Assembly: GCF_003597395.2 (NCBI RefSeq)
Contig: NC_133778.1
Location: 20,896,897 to 20,960,896, forward strand
Source of the DNA: Chelonoidis abingdonii
Taxonomy: Eukaryota > Chordata > Testudines > Testudinidae
DNA: 64,000 nt
Reading direction: 5' to 3'
The position numbers and the translations under genes were made by a program. The notes beneath the pieces were generated by a model. It was not told the DNA's origin. It searched no databases and saw nothing but the letters and a program-made list of their open reading frames with translations. Shown here piece by piece: positions 34,832 to 47,131 of the stretch; the first letter of the stretch is position 1, and the number at the start of each line of letters is the position of its first letter.

Positions 34832-35113
34832 GGGCTTGGCTACACTCGAAACTCCAAAGTGCTGCCGCGGGAGCGCTTTGAAGTGCGAATGTGGTCGCGG
34901 TGCCAGCGCTGAGAGAGAAGTCTCCCAGCGCTGCAGGTACTCCACCTCCGCATGGGGATTAGCTTGCAGCGCTGGGAGCCGTGCTCCCAGCACTGGGACA
35001 CTGTTTACACTGGCGCTTTGCAGCGCTGTAACTTGCTGTGCTCAGGGGTGTGTTTTTTCACACCCCTGAGTGAGAAAGTTGCAGCGCTGTAAAGTGCCAG
35101 TGTAGCCAAGGCC
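34832..35113 (-). mobile_element. MITE with internal AGCGCTG palindromes, copy 2 (inverted)
   Basis: Same family as 34213-34507 but in opposite orientation, 324 bp away. It is flanked by TTT on both sides. The ends are GGGCTTGGCTACACT and AGTGTAGCCAAGGCC. Confidence 0.83.
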
Positions 35114-35356
35114 TTTGTCTGTGGAAGCAGCAATGGGAAATTGGAGGAGAAAAACTATCACAGACAAGGTCAAACACCTGTTGGGAGATCCAGTTACAAC
35201 GAAGCTAAAACAGTGCTCCATTTTGCAGTATAGATGAGAGCTAAATTATTTATAATTAAGTTCCCAATCCCCAACAAAGCCTTAGGTTCCAGGTGTGCTG
35301 AGCACTGGACTGCAACTGAAATCAATGGGAGCACTGAGTGCTCAGACCCTCTAAAA

Positions 35357-36767
35357 CAGTGTTTCCCAAACCCAGGCGGGAAGCAGGGTTGCAGGCCGCT
35401 CCACACAGCTCCCAGAAGCCGTGGCATGTCTACTCTCCAGCTCCGACGCATTGGGGAAACCAAGTGGCTCCACTCTGCATGCTTCCCCCACCCCATGCGC
35501 CGCTCCCACTGGCTGAGAACTGCAGGGGGGGTGGCGTGCAGAGCTGCCTGGCCATGCCTCTGCATAGGAGCCAGAGAAGGGACATGCTGCTGCTTCCAGA
35601 AAGCACTTGAGGTAAGCACTGCCCTGAGACTCTCTACACGCCCCTGCCCTGATCCCCCTCCTGCTCTCCGCGCTCCTCAATCTCAGCCCAGAGCACCCTC
35701 CTGCACCCCAAACCTCTCATCCCCAATCCCACACCACAGCCCGCACCCCCAGCCAGAGCCTGCACCCCTTCCCACACACTCCAACCCCCTGCCCCAGCTC
35801 TGATCCCCCTCCCACCCTCTGAACCCCTTGATCCCAGCCTGGAGCAATCTCCTACACCTCAAACTCCTCATCCCCAGCACTACCCTAGAGCCCTCACCTC
35901 CCGCACTCCACTCCCCCACCCCAAACCAGAGCTCCCTCCCACACCCTGAACTCCTCATTTCTGGCCCCACCCCAGAGCCCCTCCCCCCCAACCAGAGCCC
36001 TCACCTGCTCCTGCACCCCATTTTCAGTTTGGTGAGCATTCATGGCTCTCCATACAATTTCTATTCCCAGATGTGTCCCTCAGGCCAAAAAGTTTGCCCA
36101 CCCCTGGTCTAGGTGGATTCTGCATTCCCTGGAGATCCCCTCTCCCCCATGGTCTGACTTCTTCTGGGCAGCAGGCAGTGAGGTGGGCAGTGGGATTTGC
36201 ACAGCACCTGAAGCAAGCGAACAGATAGTCAGCAACCTCTCCTTGCCCCGCGCGTGCTCCGGAGGCGCCTTCCCCACCCACCTCACTTACCCTTGGCAGC
36301 AGATAGTGGTTTGGGGAGCTGGATCCTGGTGGCAGCACAGAGGAAGCACCTCCCAGGCACATGCAGGGCAGGGACAGTGTGCTAACTGTCCTCTTGCTAG
36401 CTCTGGCCAGTTCTTCAGTGCTGCTACTGCTGCCTGGATCCTGCTTTCCCCTGGTAGCAGGCAGTGGCGTGGGGAGCAGGATCTGGGCAACAGCATGGAG
36501 GAAGCAGCCAGAGCCAGCGAGCCTGGTAGCCATCATGGCCCATCTCCAGAAAGAGAGAGAGTGCAGGGCTGGGAGAGTAAGCACAAGCAGGCTGGGTGGA
36601 GCTGAGTAGAGAACTTGGGCTGAGAAGGGGAAGGAAGAGGGGAGCAGGCGGCTGAGAAGGGGGAGCAAGGGACTGGAGGGCTGAGAAGGGGGGCAGTGCT
36701 AATAGGTCCCCAAAAAAGACAGAATGCAACTGGTAGGTTACCTTTGTAAAAAGCTTGGGAACCACTG
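35357..36767. mobile_element. 1.4-kb hAT element carrying GC-rich inner sequence
   Basis: The ends CAGTGTTTCCCAAAC and AAGCTTGGGAACCACTG are inverted repeats. Flanks CTCTAAAA and CTCTGAAA are an 8-bp duplication with one change. Inside, around 36085-36105, AAAAGTTTGCCCACCCCTG is the end of a second hAT family (as at 39415), suggesting a nested or composite structure. Long open frames here have no recognised domains. Confidence 0.7.
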
Positions 36768-36779
36768 CTCTGAAAATCA

Positions 36780-37995
36780 GCACTCAATACTTCATGTCTT
36801 CATAAGAGTATTGTATATGTACACTACACTAGGAGTAAACATGTAGGGAAAATATACAACCATAATATTTCCACTATGGTGCAATACCAGGAAACACCAA
36901 CACTTGCCTGCAAAGCCTCCAGTGTGTTTTAATATGGCCCTGCATTTTGAAAGCTACAAAGGAGAACATAATACTACACTTTTCCTCCTCATGTCCACCA
37001 TTCAGGAACTCAGAAATGAAACAGCTTGTGTTTCATTTCTCTGTCTGCTGACAGTGGGGTGAGAAAATTAACCCTAGGGTTGCCTCTACCACAGTGGCAC
37101 AGGTAAAAAATGGATGATCTCCTAGGCCAGTAAACAACACATAAGTCTAGAAATGCTTGTATTTCAGTGGAAGCTGACACTTTCTCTCAACAGAATTTTC
37201 AAATGTGTGGGATAATTTTTTTTTTATTATAACTGGTTGAAAAAATCTGAATATCCAATTTTTTTTTGACAAAAACAGGATTTGGGGGCAAAAATTTGCA
37301 TTTTTGACCACCTCTAATTTTTACATTATATAAATGCGCACACTCACAAATATATATACTCCCCAGACATACCTACCGTACTCACAAACATACACCCACA
37401 CCTAATGTTTTTCAGGGGTTGGCATAGGAGATGGGGCATCTTCAGATCTCAATGAGGGCTGAGGAATTCCCCCACCCAATACACCAGAAAGTGATTTGTA
37501 CAATTCTCTATCAGGGAAAAAGGTTTATCACAGAGTTGTTGTTTTTTCAAACCAAAACCAAAAACTTGTGGGAATTCCATACAGGAGGGAAGAAACACAG
37601 TGATTTTTTTTTTTTTTTAAATGACAGAAAGCTGCCAAGGGGGTGATAGTACCAATGGTACCTACCTCTGAAAGCCACCGTTCTTAATAGCTAAAAGTGG
37701 GATTTTTAAATGAGCCTAAGGGAATCTGGTATCCAACTCCCGTTTAATTTCAAGGGGATCTGGGAGTTTAGTTCCCTTTGTCTCTTTTGAAAGATCCTAG
37801 CCTATATATATTTTTAAAGCTTACTAAAACGGTACTTCCCAACAGAGCTCAGATTTCAGACATGCAAAAGGATTATTCATATACTTCTGAGATTTGCTTT
37901 AGATGGCTTTTTACATTATTTCTACATCATGAACACCCACATTTACTAGAATGTCTGTCACACACGCATCACACAAAACTGCAGATCAGTATTTC
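36780..37995. other. intergenic stretch, no feature recognised
   Basis: AT-rich, with short T runs (for example 37603-37618). No exon or repeat boundary recognised. Confidence 0.4.
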
Positions 37996-38017
37996 AAGCT
38001 AATTTAAATATAAAACC

Positions 38018-38222
38018 CGACATCTACTGCGGGAAGCGGCGTGGGCCGAAGGATGTGCTGGCCGCCACTTCCCGCCGCCCCCATTGGCCTGGAGCGGCTA
38101 ACCGCAGCCAGTGGGAGCTGCAATCAGCCGAACCTGTGGACTCAGCAGGTAAACAAAATGGCCCAGTCCCCCAGACTGCTTACCCTGGTGAGCCACGTGC
38201 CAAAAGTTGCTGATCCCTGTTA
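38018..38222 (-). mobile_element. hAT-type element end
   Basis: GCGGGAAGCGGCG through GAGCCACGTGCCAAAAGTTG to CTGATCCCTG; on the minus strand this is a GGGATCAGCAACTTTTGGCA-type end of a common non-autonomous hAT. It is truncated at the other side. Confidence 0.45.
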
Positions 38223-39025
38223 TACAATGATGCATAGTGATCTGGATCATTTGGTAAGCTGGACACACAAGCAATCAACATGTGTTTTAATATGGCTAAA
38301 TGTAAATGTATACATCTAGGACCAATACAGGCTATACTTACAGGATGGAGCACTCTATCCTGGGAAGCAAAAAATTGCACAAACGATTTGGGGACTGTGA
38401 TGGATAATCAGCAGAGCATGAACTCCCAGTGCAACACTATGGCTAGAAAGGCTAATGCAATCCTTGGATGGATAAACAGGAGAATTTTGAATATGAGTAG
38501 AGAGGTTATTTTACCTCTGAATTTGGCTTTGGTGCAAGCACTGCTGGAACACTGTGTCCAGTTCTGATGCTGACAGTTAAAAAGGAGTGTTGATAAATTG
38601 GAGAGAGTTCAGAGAAGAGTCACAAGAATGATTAAAGGATTCGAAAACCTGCCTTATAGTGATAGTCTTAAGGAGCTCAATCTATTTAGCTTAACAATGA
38701 GAAGGTTAGAGGGGGACTTGATTACAGTCTATAAGTACCTACATGGGGAACAAATATTTGATAAGGGACTTTTCAATGTAGCAGAGAAAGGTAGAACAGG
38801 CCATGGCTGGAAGCTGAAGCTAGACAAATTCCAGACTGGAAACAAGGCAGACGCTTAACAGTGAGAGTAATTAACCACTGGAATAACTTACCAAGAGTTG
38901 TGGTAGATTCTCCATCACTGACCATTTTAAAATCAAGACTTGATATTTTTCTAAAAAGCTCTGCTCTAGGAACTATTTTGGGGAACGTCTATGGTTTGTG
39001 TTACACAGGAAGTCAGACTAGGTGA
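38222..39025 (+). mobile_element. CR1 LINE fragment with 3' coding remnant
   Basis: Plus-strand frames contain MARKANAILGWINRRI, LALVQALLEHCVQF and RRLEGDLITVYKYLHG, the C-terminal region encoded downstream of the CR1 reverse transcriptase core. Stops and small gaps break the frame. Confidence 0.85.
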
Positions 39026-40480
39026 TAACATGGACCCCCAAATCTTTTTCTGAGTCACTGCTTCCCAGGATAGAATCCCCCTTCCAGGCAATATGGCCTG
39101 CATTCTTTGTTCCTAAATGTATATATTTATTTACACTTAGACATATTAAAATGCATATTGGTAATCTGGTTCCAAGAAAACAAACAATCCTGATCGCTTT
39201 GTATCAGCGACCTGTCCTCATCCTTATTTAACATGCCTCTGATTTTTGTATCATCTGCAAATTTTATCAGTGATGATTTCATGTTTTCTAGGTTTATCAT
39301 TGATAAAAATGTTAAAAAGCATAGGACAAAGAACCGATTCCCGCAGGACCCCACTAGGAATGTACCAGCTCAATGGTGATTTACAGTTACATTTTGAGAC
39401 CTATCAGTTAATCCAGGGGTGGGCAAACTTTCTGGCCTGAGGGTCACATCTGGGAATAGAAATTGTATGGCAGGTCATGAATGCTCACAAAACTGGGGTT
39501 GGGGTACAGGAGGAGGAGAGGGCTCTGGTTGGGGGTGCAGGCTCCGGGATGGGGCCAGAAATGAGGAGTTCAGTGTGTGGGAGGGGGTTTTGCGCTGGTA
39601 GGAGGGAGTGGGATGCAGGCTCTGGGATGGGGCTGGGGGTGAGGAGTTTGGGGTGTAGGAGGGTGCTCTGGGCTGGGATTGAGGGGTTTGAAGAGCATAA
39701 GAGGGATCAGGGCTGGGGCAGGGGTGCGTAGAGAGGCTCAGAGGTCTAGGCTCAGGGTAGTGCTTACCTCAAGCAGCTCCTGGAAGCAGCGGCACGTCCC
39801 TTCTCCGGCTCCTATGTGGAGGCATGGCCAGGCAGCTCTGCACCCTCCCCCATGTGCAGGTGCCACCCCTGCAGCTCCTGGTCAATGGGAGCTGTGAGGG
39901 CAGTGCTTGGGGTGGGAGCAGCGTGCAGAGCAGAGCCCTGGCTGCCTCTATGCATAGGAGCTGGAGGGGAGTCGTGCTGCCGCTTCCAGAAGCCATGTGG
40001 AGCTGCCCCAAACCCTGCTCCCCAGCAGATGCTTGAGGGTCGGATTAAAATGGCTGGAGGGCTGGATCCTGCCCATGGGCCATAGTTTGCCCACCCGAGT
40101 TAAACCATTTAACGTGTCATGTTAATTTTATATAGTTCTAGTTTTTCAATCAAATGTTGTGTAGTAGCAAATCAAATGCCTTACAGAAGTCTATGACATC
40201 AACCAAATTTATAATCTCACACACAAAAAAGTTAGTTTGACAGTATCTATTTTCCATAAACCCAGGTTAATTGGCATTAATTACATTACTCTCCTTTTAT
40301 TCTTTACTAATCAAGTCCCAAACCATCTGTTCTATTATCTTGCCCAGGATTGATGTCAGACTGACAGGCCTCTAGTTGCCCGAGTCATCCTGTTCATCCT
40401 TTTAAAATTCTGGTCCAACATTAGCTTTCTTCCAGTCATCAGGACCTTTCCCAGTCTTCCCATGATTATTTAAAATAATA
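39026..40480 (-). mobile_element. CR1 LINE fragment with reverse transcriptase motif, split by hAT
   Basis: The minus-strand frame contains SSLIKFADDTKIRGMLNK, the FADD active-site motif of CR1 reverse transcriptase. The element continues on the far side of the hAT insertion (39415-40098). Confidence 0.82.
39415..40098 (+). mobile_element. 684-bp non-autonomous hAT element inside CR1
   Basis: The ends AGGGGTGGGCAAACTTT and ATAGTTTGCCCACCCGA are inverted repeats. Flanks GTTAATCC and GTTAAACC are an 8-bp duplication with one change. The interior is GC-rich with GGGGCTGGGGG repeats. Confidence 0.8.
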
Positions 40481-40896
40481 TGTCAGACCTGCTTATATGG
40501 CTGTGTCATCTCCCTGTACTGTCTGAGCCGCTCACTGTGTATAGGGTCTTTGGAGTCCAAGGCCATGAACTCTATTTCAGATCACATACTGCAACTCTAT
40601 TTACTATTCAAACTATGCCCCTCACTCTCCTGCGAGCTCCATGCATGTAGATTCCCGTCACACTGGCCCTGATCCTGCAATGAGCCATATGTGATTGGCT
40701 GATGACAGAGATGTCTGTGACTGTTTTTTCTAGTACCTGATGCTTCATCCCTGATCAGAAGGGCCCACCTGTAGGCATGAAAGGGAAGTTCAGTCTTTAG
40801 GCTCATTTAATCCCTGGTCCCCTGCTGACACTATCAACTAGCACACAGTCTGACGGTGATTTGTGATTCGTAGATTCACATAGTACATTTATACTA

Positions 40897-41401
40897 AAAA
40901 ACGAGGAGTACTTGTGGCACCTTAGAGACTAAGGATACATCTACACTATCCGCCGGATTGGTAGGTAGTGATCGTGATATCGGGGATCAATTTATCACAT
41001 CTAGTGTAGACGTGATAAATTGATCCCCAATCACTCTGCCACCGACTCCTGTACTCCACCGCGGTCAGCGGCAGAAGCAGAGTCGACGGGGGAGCGGTGG
41101 CAGTTGACCCTGTGCCATGAGGATGCAAGGTTAGTCAACCTAAGATACGTCGATTTCAGCTACGCTATTCTTGTAGCTGAAGTTGCATATTTTAGGTCGA
41201 TCCCTGCCCCCAGCGTAGACCACGCCTAACAAATTTATTTGGGCATAAGCCTTTGTGGGCCAAAACCCACTTCTGCCCGAAAAAATGGGTTTTAGCCCAC
41301 AAAAGCTTATGCCCAAATAAATGTGTTAGCCTCTAAGGTGCCACAAGTACTCCTGTTCTTTTTGCTTATACAGACTAACACGGCTGCCACTTTGAAACCT
41401 G
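40897..41401. mobile_element. head-to-head pair of Penelope-like ends
   Basis: A minus-oriented PLE end (40897-40932, resuming 41230-about 41277) meets a plus-oriented one (about 41278-41401). Both carry CTTGTGGCACCTTAGAGACT or its complement. The minus copy is interrupted by a MITE. The plus copy ends with CAGACTAACACGGCTGCCAC. Confidence 0.75.
40933..41226. mobile_element. CpG-rich MITE, copy B (TAA duplication), inside PLE
   Basis: The ends GGATACATCTACACTA and GCGTAGACCACGCC are inverted repeats flanked by TAA on both sides. It is 294 bp, the same length as copy C. The subterminal block TTCAGCTACGCTATTCTTGT-AGCTGAA is shared by all copies. Confidence 0.85.
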
Positions 41402-41598
41402 TTACATTTATACTGCAATTATATACCTGCAGCACCAAGTCTCAGAGCCCAGGTCAGCTTGGTCTCAGAGCCAGGGCTTCAACCCCAGCATCTACACTGC
41501 AATGTTTAGCCCTGCAGAACTGAGGGCAAGTCAGCTGACCTGAGCGCTGAGACTTGGTGCCACAGGTTTTTTTTAAATCACAGTATAGCTGTACCCAT
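41402..41598. mobile_element. candidate MITE (GTACAGCTATACTGTGATTT type)
   Basis: The left part TTACATTTATACTGCAATTATA and the right part AATCACAGTATAGCTGTACCC form an imperfect inverted repeat, with shared internal GAGCCCAGGTCAGCTTGG / CAAGTCAGCTGACCTGAGCG blocks. Confidence 0.45.
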
Positions 41599-43335
41599 AG
41601 ATTCCAAGGCCAGAAGGGATCGTTGTGATGATCTAGTCTGACCTCCTGTATAACATTTACATTCTTGTGCCTCTTCTCTGAGCCCTCTCCAATTTTTCAA
41701 CACCTTTCTTGAATTGTGGCACAGAACTGGACACAGCATTCCAGCAGCGGTTGCACTATTGCCAAATATAGAGAATAAATAACCTCCTTACTCCTACTGA
41801 AGATTCCCGTTTATGCATCCAAGGAACATGTTAGCTCTTTTGGCCATGGCTCTGGGATCTCATGTTCAACTGATTATCCACCATGACTCCCAAATCATTT
41901 TCAGTCATTGCTTCCCAGGAGAGAGTCCACCATCCTATACATAAGGCCTACATTCTTTGTTCCTATGTGTATACATTTACATTTAGCCTGTCCTCTTCAT
42001 TATTTATCACTTCCCCTATTTGTGTGTCATCTGTTGCTTTATCAGTGATGATTTTACGTTTTCTTCCAGGTGATCAATAAAAATGTTAAATAATGTAAAA
42101 CCAAGAACTGCCCCTGTGGGACTCCATTAAAAACATACCTGTTCAAGGATGATGCCCCATTTAAAATTACATTTTGAGACCTGTCAGTCAGTTTTTAATC
42201 CATTTCATCATACAATTGTAGGGCGGGAAGGGACCTCAAGAGGTCAAGTCCAGCCTGCTGTGCTGAGGAGGACCAAGTAATCTCGACCGTCCCTGACAGG
42301 CATTTCTCCACGTATTATTAGAAACCTCCAATGATGGGGACTCTACAACCGCCCTTGGAAGCCTATTCCAAAGCTTAACTACCCTTATAGTTAGAAAGTT
42401 TTTCCTACTTATCAAACTTAAATCTCCTTTGCTGCAAATGAAGCCCATTACTTCTTGTTCTACCTTCAGTGGACATGGAGAACAACTGATCACTGTCCTC
42501 TTTATAATAATCCTTAACATATGTGAAGGCTTATCAGGTCCCCCCTCAAGATTAAACATGCCCAGTTTTTTCAATCTTTCCTCTTAGGTCAGGTTTTTTT
42601 GTTTTTGCTGCTCTCCTCTGGACTTTTTCCAATTTATCCACACCTTTCCAAAACTGTGGCACCTAGAAACAGATACAATCCTACAGCTGAGGCCTCACCA
42701 GTGCTGAGTTAAGCAGGACAACTACCTCCCATGTCTTTCATCGGATATTCCTGTTAATACACGCCAGAATGATAGACTTTTTTCCAACTACTTCACATAA
42801 TGTGTGCCATGTTAATTTTATATCTTTCTAGATTTTTAATCAAGATGTTATGTGATACCAAGTCAAACACCTTAAAGAAGTCTAAGTATTCAACTAGCAA
42901 TAATCACACCTCAGATTAACTTCATTGGCTATGATATTATATCAACACTATTACCAATATCAATCAAACTTGTAATCTCATAAAAAAAAGATACCAAGTT
43001 ACTTTGACAGGATCTATATTCCATAAACCCATGGTGATTGGCATTAATTATATTACTCTCCTTTAATTAATCAAGTCCCATATCAACTGCTCCATCATCT
43101 TGCACGGGATTATGTCAGACTGACAGGTCTATAGTTACCCAGATCTTCCCACTCACCCTTTAAAAACTGGCAAAACATCAGCTTTCTTCCAGTCTTCTGG
43201 AATTTCCCTGAAGTGACAACGTTTTTTGAAAATCAGTATTAAAGATCCAGCAAGCTCCACAGCCAACTCTTAAAATTCTTGCATGCAAGTTATCTGGACC
43301 TGCTGATTTTAAAGTGTCTGTCTTTAGTAGCTTTC
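41599..43335 (-). mobile_element. CR1 LINE fragment with a second CR1 nested inside
   Basis: The outer CR1 (41599-about 42206 and about 42792-43335) matches the copy at 39026-40480 segment for segment. The inner CR1 (about 42207-42791) starts with the 3' end TTGTAGGGCGGGAAGGGACC and carries the C-terminal coding remnant KNFLTIRVVKLWNRLPRAVV. Confidence 0.8.
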
Positions 43336-45600
43336 GTTTAACATCCACCCAATATAGCAGTGGAATGGAAAAAAGTGTTATATAATAAGACTACATCATC
43401 AAGTGTGTTTGCCAAAGCTAGGAGATGGTTACAATAGGCATGACCTGCTGCTCCCACCCCTAAGATCATCTGCATACCGCAGCTCAATGTAAAAAGCTTG
43501 TAAAGCACATGCAACACCACATCTACTTCACAGTACTTATTAGGAAATCTGGAGTCACTTTGGATGGGACAAGTCTTAGCACCATCTGATACAGCTGCAC
43601 CTCAGAACCTCCACCAAACATGGTGACACGATTATGGAAGAAACAGGGAGGGCTTCCCTCACCCTTACCCCTCTGCATCCCAGACACAAAATTTTACAGG
43701 GAGCTCCCGCTCCTGCAGCTGTCAGTAATACAGAGGCAGGGGAAAGCATGATGGGTGGCTCTTGTTACTCACAACGGAGTGGAAACAAAGGCCCTTTCCT
43801 ACTTCTTAGATAGCTTGCTTCTTCTCTCTCCATGTATTCAACCTGTGAAAGGCAATGGGGAAAGCCCCAGTGTCAGTGGGGGCGTATGACTGAGGCAGGT
43901 GGCTTATTGTAAAGCTATTATAATTCACAGTCACACCAAAACCCACAGACCTTACAGCACAGTAGGACTCCACTGGGAGGGAGTCATATGGTCTCTGGGG
44001 TAACAGGGACTAGGTTCTAGTGACTCACAAGGGCACAGCTGCCCTTCTCTCTCCTCAAAGATGGGGAAGAAGCATGGCCCAAAGGGGATGATAGGATTAA
44101 CAGTTAAATACAAATCTCTGCCTTTCGGGCTACAACACAAACAGGGAGATTCAAAGTTTGGCCCTAGGTGCCTTTGTGAGAAACCACCATGCTAAGGTAA
44201 GGACATATTTTCTATCCAAATTCTGGCCTGACTTTTGTCCACGTGGGTTACACACTAACCTAGACTCTCTACGGAAAATTAAAAGATTAAAAAGTATATT
44301 TACCTGTCAGGCCATAACATTCCTGTTCTTTGAACAAACAGGAAGAGCCACACTCAAATCAAACAGCAATGAAAATCCAGTACATTCATTTGCTTTTATG
44401 AGGCTGTTTCACTCTCACCATAGAATTAATTAATCCCTGATCCTCCAGGTTATTCCCCACATTCCAGACCTGAGTCCATGCAGAACTAAGTGTAAAATCG
44501 GGACTTAAGGTAGTTTATAAAACTACCACCACAACTTCTGAACCCAGGAAACAGTGATACACCAGTGACTTACCCACAAAGACCTGTATTTCTGGTTGCA
44601 TCTACCTTGGCAAAAATGGGTCCTGTCATTCACTACTGACAACAGCAGCTGTAATGTACTATCCAACCCCAAGCATTTTAACTACTGTCTCTAATCCTGC
44701 ATTATTACAACTGTGCCCAGTGAACTCTGTTTTTCTGCATGCGACCCGACAGCAGAGCCTGCACTATGTATGTGCAGCATGTGTTCTCGGTGTTTATTAC
44801 CATAAAGTCACCTCTCAGACCTTAGATTGGGGAACTGAAAGGTTTTTCAAGAGAAGACAAACAGCGTGGGAAACAATGGTATTTTAAAGGTAGGATAAAT
44901 GTTGTGCTTGACAGATTTGACAGTGTTCCTTGAATATAACGTATAGAGGGTTGTTTCAGAACCACAATGGCCATCGCCAAACCACAAAAATTGGGACCCA
45001 TGATTCATCATCAGTGTAGCTCCCATTTGGAAAAACGTCTTAGTTCCACAACATAAGATCTGCTGTATGATTCTACAGGAGTATAACTTGGATTTCTTCA
45101 CCATACCAGCCACATGCTGCAAGGACATTGTGCAACCTCTCTGCTGTAATTGTGTAAGGGACTACTATTGCAAAACTTCTCTGTGAGGCCACAGACACTT
45201 GACTCTATCCCATTATGCTTGTTGCTTTTCCAAGTTTTGTTAAGTTTTTAAACTTTCTTTGCACTAGGAAGAGGGTCTAAGGTTTGAGACTTTGGGGAAA
45301 AAATCCATAAGCATTTGATAACCTTCTATATTGTTCTTTATGAATCAGAAACACTTAAGCCTTGGGGCTGCTTACAATTTGCTCTAGTTTACTTTAATTG
45401 TGGCAGTGCAGACCCTTGCCTGGGCACTCTTAGCTCAGTTTCCGTTGAGAGTAACCAGCTCCTAATCAATTTTAAACTCAACTGAAATAAGCTGATTTTA
45501 AAGTTGAGGGGAGTTCACCCAGCCTCGTGCACCAGTTTTAAATCGGATTAAAATGACCGCTGACATTAAACCAGAGCATTAACACGAGTTAGCCAGGGCA
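43336..45600. other. intergenic stretch, no gene recognised
   Basis: No exon or clear transposon was found. Possible faint MITE-like structure lies at 45.37-45.6 kb, just before the CpG island, but boundaries are unclear. Confidence 0.35.
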
Positions 45601-45609
45601 TTTGGCTGA

Positions 45610-46410
45610 GGGTATTGCTCACAGCGCCTTGTGAATCCACCCTGCCCCAAACAACCAGCTGGGGGGCGGGCGTTCGTGGCCGTGCCAGCGGGAATCCAAA
45701 ATCCGAACTCTCCCTCCCTAGCCGGACCTGAGGCAGCTCCACCCCAGCCAGCTGCGCAGCAGGTCTGCTTCCTTCCCAGCCCTTTGTTCCGCTCCCGGAC
45801 GGGGAGCGACTGAGCCCAGCCAGGCCACCCAGCGTGCAGGGCCCAGGCGGAGAGAGCAGGGAGCTGCCCCCGCCGCCGCGCTCCCCTCTAGGCGCCAGGT
45901 CAGGGCGCAGGACCCCGCGGGCGCAGCGGCGGCCCGGAGAGGCGCGGGGGGACGGAGGGGGCAGGCTGGAGGCTACGCACCTGACCGCGCACGGGGGGTC
46001 CCGGGGCTCCAGCAGCGGAGGAGACTGGAAGGCGAAAGCGAAAGCGGCTGGTCCGCAGCGCAGCCCCGGCGGCGGCTGGAGGCGAAGCCCGCGGCGGGGC
46101 CCGGCGGAGAGGGGAGCAGGAGGCGCAGCAGTTTCCTGTGCAGCCTGGTGGTGGAACCCGGCCAGGCCCAGGGCGGAGCCGCGGCTGCGTTCGCCGCCCC
46201 AGCGAGTGAATCGCTACGAGGCAGCCCAGCCCAGCTGGTCGGTGCCCTGCCCAAGCCCAGAGCTGAGAGCAGCTTGTCATTGTCCCCTCGCTGTGAAGCG
46301 CCACGCAGGACGGCGGGCCCTAGCCCTGGGGAAACAGTCACCCCTGGGTCCCGCTCTGCCTTGGTGCCTTCGCTGGGGAGCGGCAACTTGGGAGAAATTC
46401 AGGCACCTCC
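45610..46410 (-). promoter_or_regulatory. CpG island between NDUFB3 and CFLAR, candidate CFLAR promoter and first exon
   Basis: About 800 bp is dense in CpG and GGCGG/CCGCC in an otherwise AT-rich intergenic stretch. It lies about 13 kb upstream of the CFLAR start codon and 14 kb past the NDUFB3 stop. On the minus strand a good donor (GGTCAG|gtgcgt, boundary at 45981) could end a non-coding first exon, as in human CFLAR. The long open frames on both strands (up to 218 residues) look like base-composition artefacts. Confidence 0.5.
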
Positions 46411-47131
46411 ATGATTTTTCTACCTCTTATAATGCAATAGCTTCACATACTAATGCAATAACGTACATAGCGCTTCTTACCAAACTGTAAAATGTAGGGA
46501 GAGTTATAAATATTAGTATCGCCCACTGGGGCAGATAATGGGGGATAATAAAGTATAACTCTCCCCACCTTTTACAGCTTGGGAATCGGGCAGCATCCTG
46601 TAGGACGGAAGTGACTCATGCTTCAAACATTGGAATGTGGCTTAAGCACCATGAATCCTGCAAACGTTCATGTAGCTTTAAAGCCAAATTTGTGCTCCCC
46701 ATTGTGGCTGGTTGTGCCTGAATCCAGTCCCCCGGCGTAATTTAAAACAGTGTGAAGCCTGCTCTAAATTATGCTGGCTTCAAGAGGCTGTTCCACAAGA
46801 ATTGGAATGCAAGGAGATCTTGGCAATGCCCTACTCCAGGCTACTGCAGGGAAGGGAAGCCATATAAAAGTCTGTATGCCACTGCAGAGTCCTACACTGG
46901 AGGATTCAGGTGCACATTGTACTGGCAGTGGCACAAAGTAAGCCCAGTTCTGGGGAAAACCTAGCTCTAAATCTTCACAAATGTTATATTTAAAGGACAA
47001 TTCATAAAAATGTAGTATAGGTTTCTACAGCTGCAGTATGGCTGTAAGGGACATAGACGTTTCTACAATTGCTCTTACTGCAAATAACCAAAATACTTTT
47101 CTAGGTGCCTGAACCACTGGCACGATAAGAG

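Noticed and set aside
36024..36668. 214-codon minus-strand frame and overlapping plus-strand frames
   Set aside because: They lie inside a hAT element, and there is no transposase motif or other domain.
45834..46490. Open frame of 218 codons in the CpG island
   Set aside because: Same reasons: GC-rich sequence leaves stops rare on both strands, and the protein has no recognisable domain.
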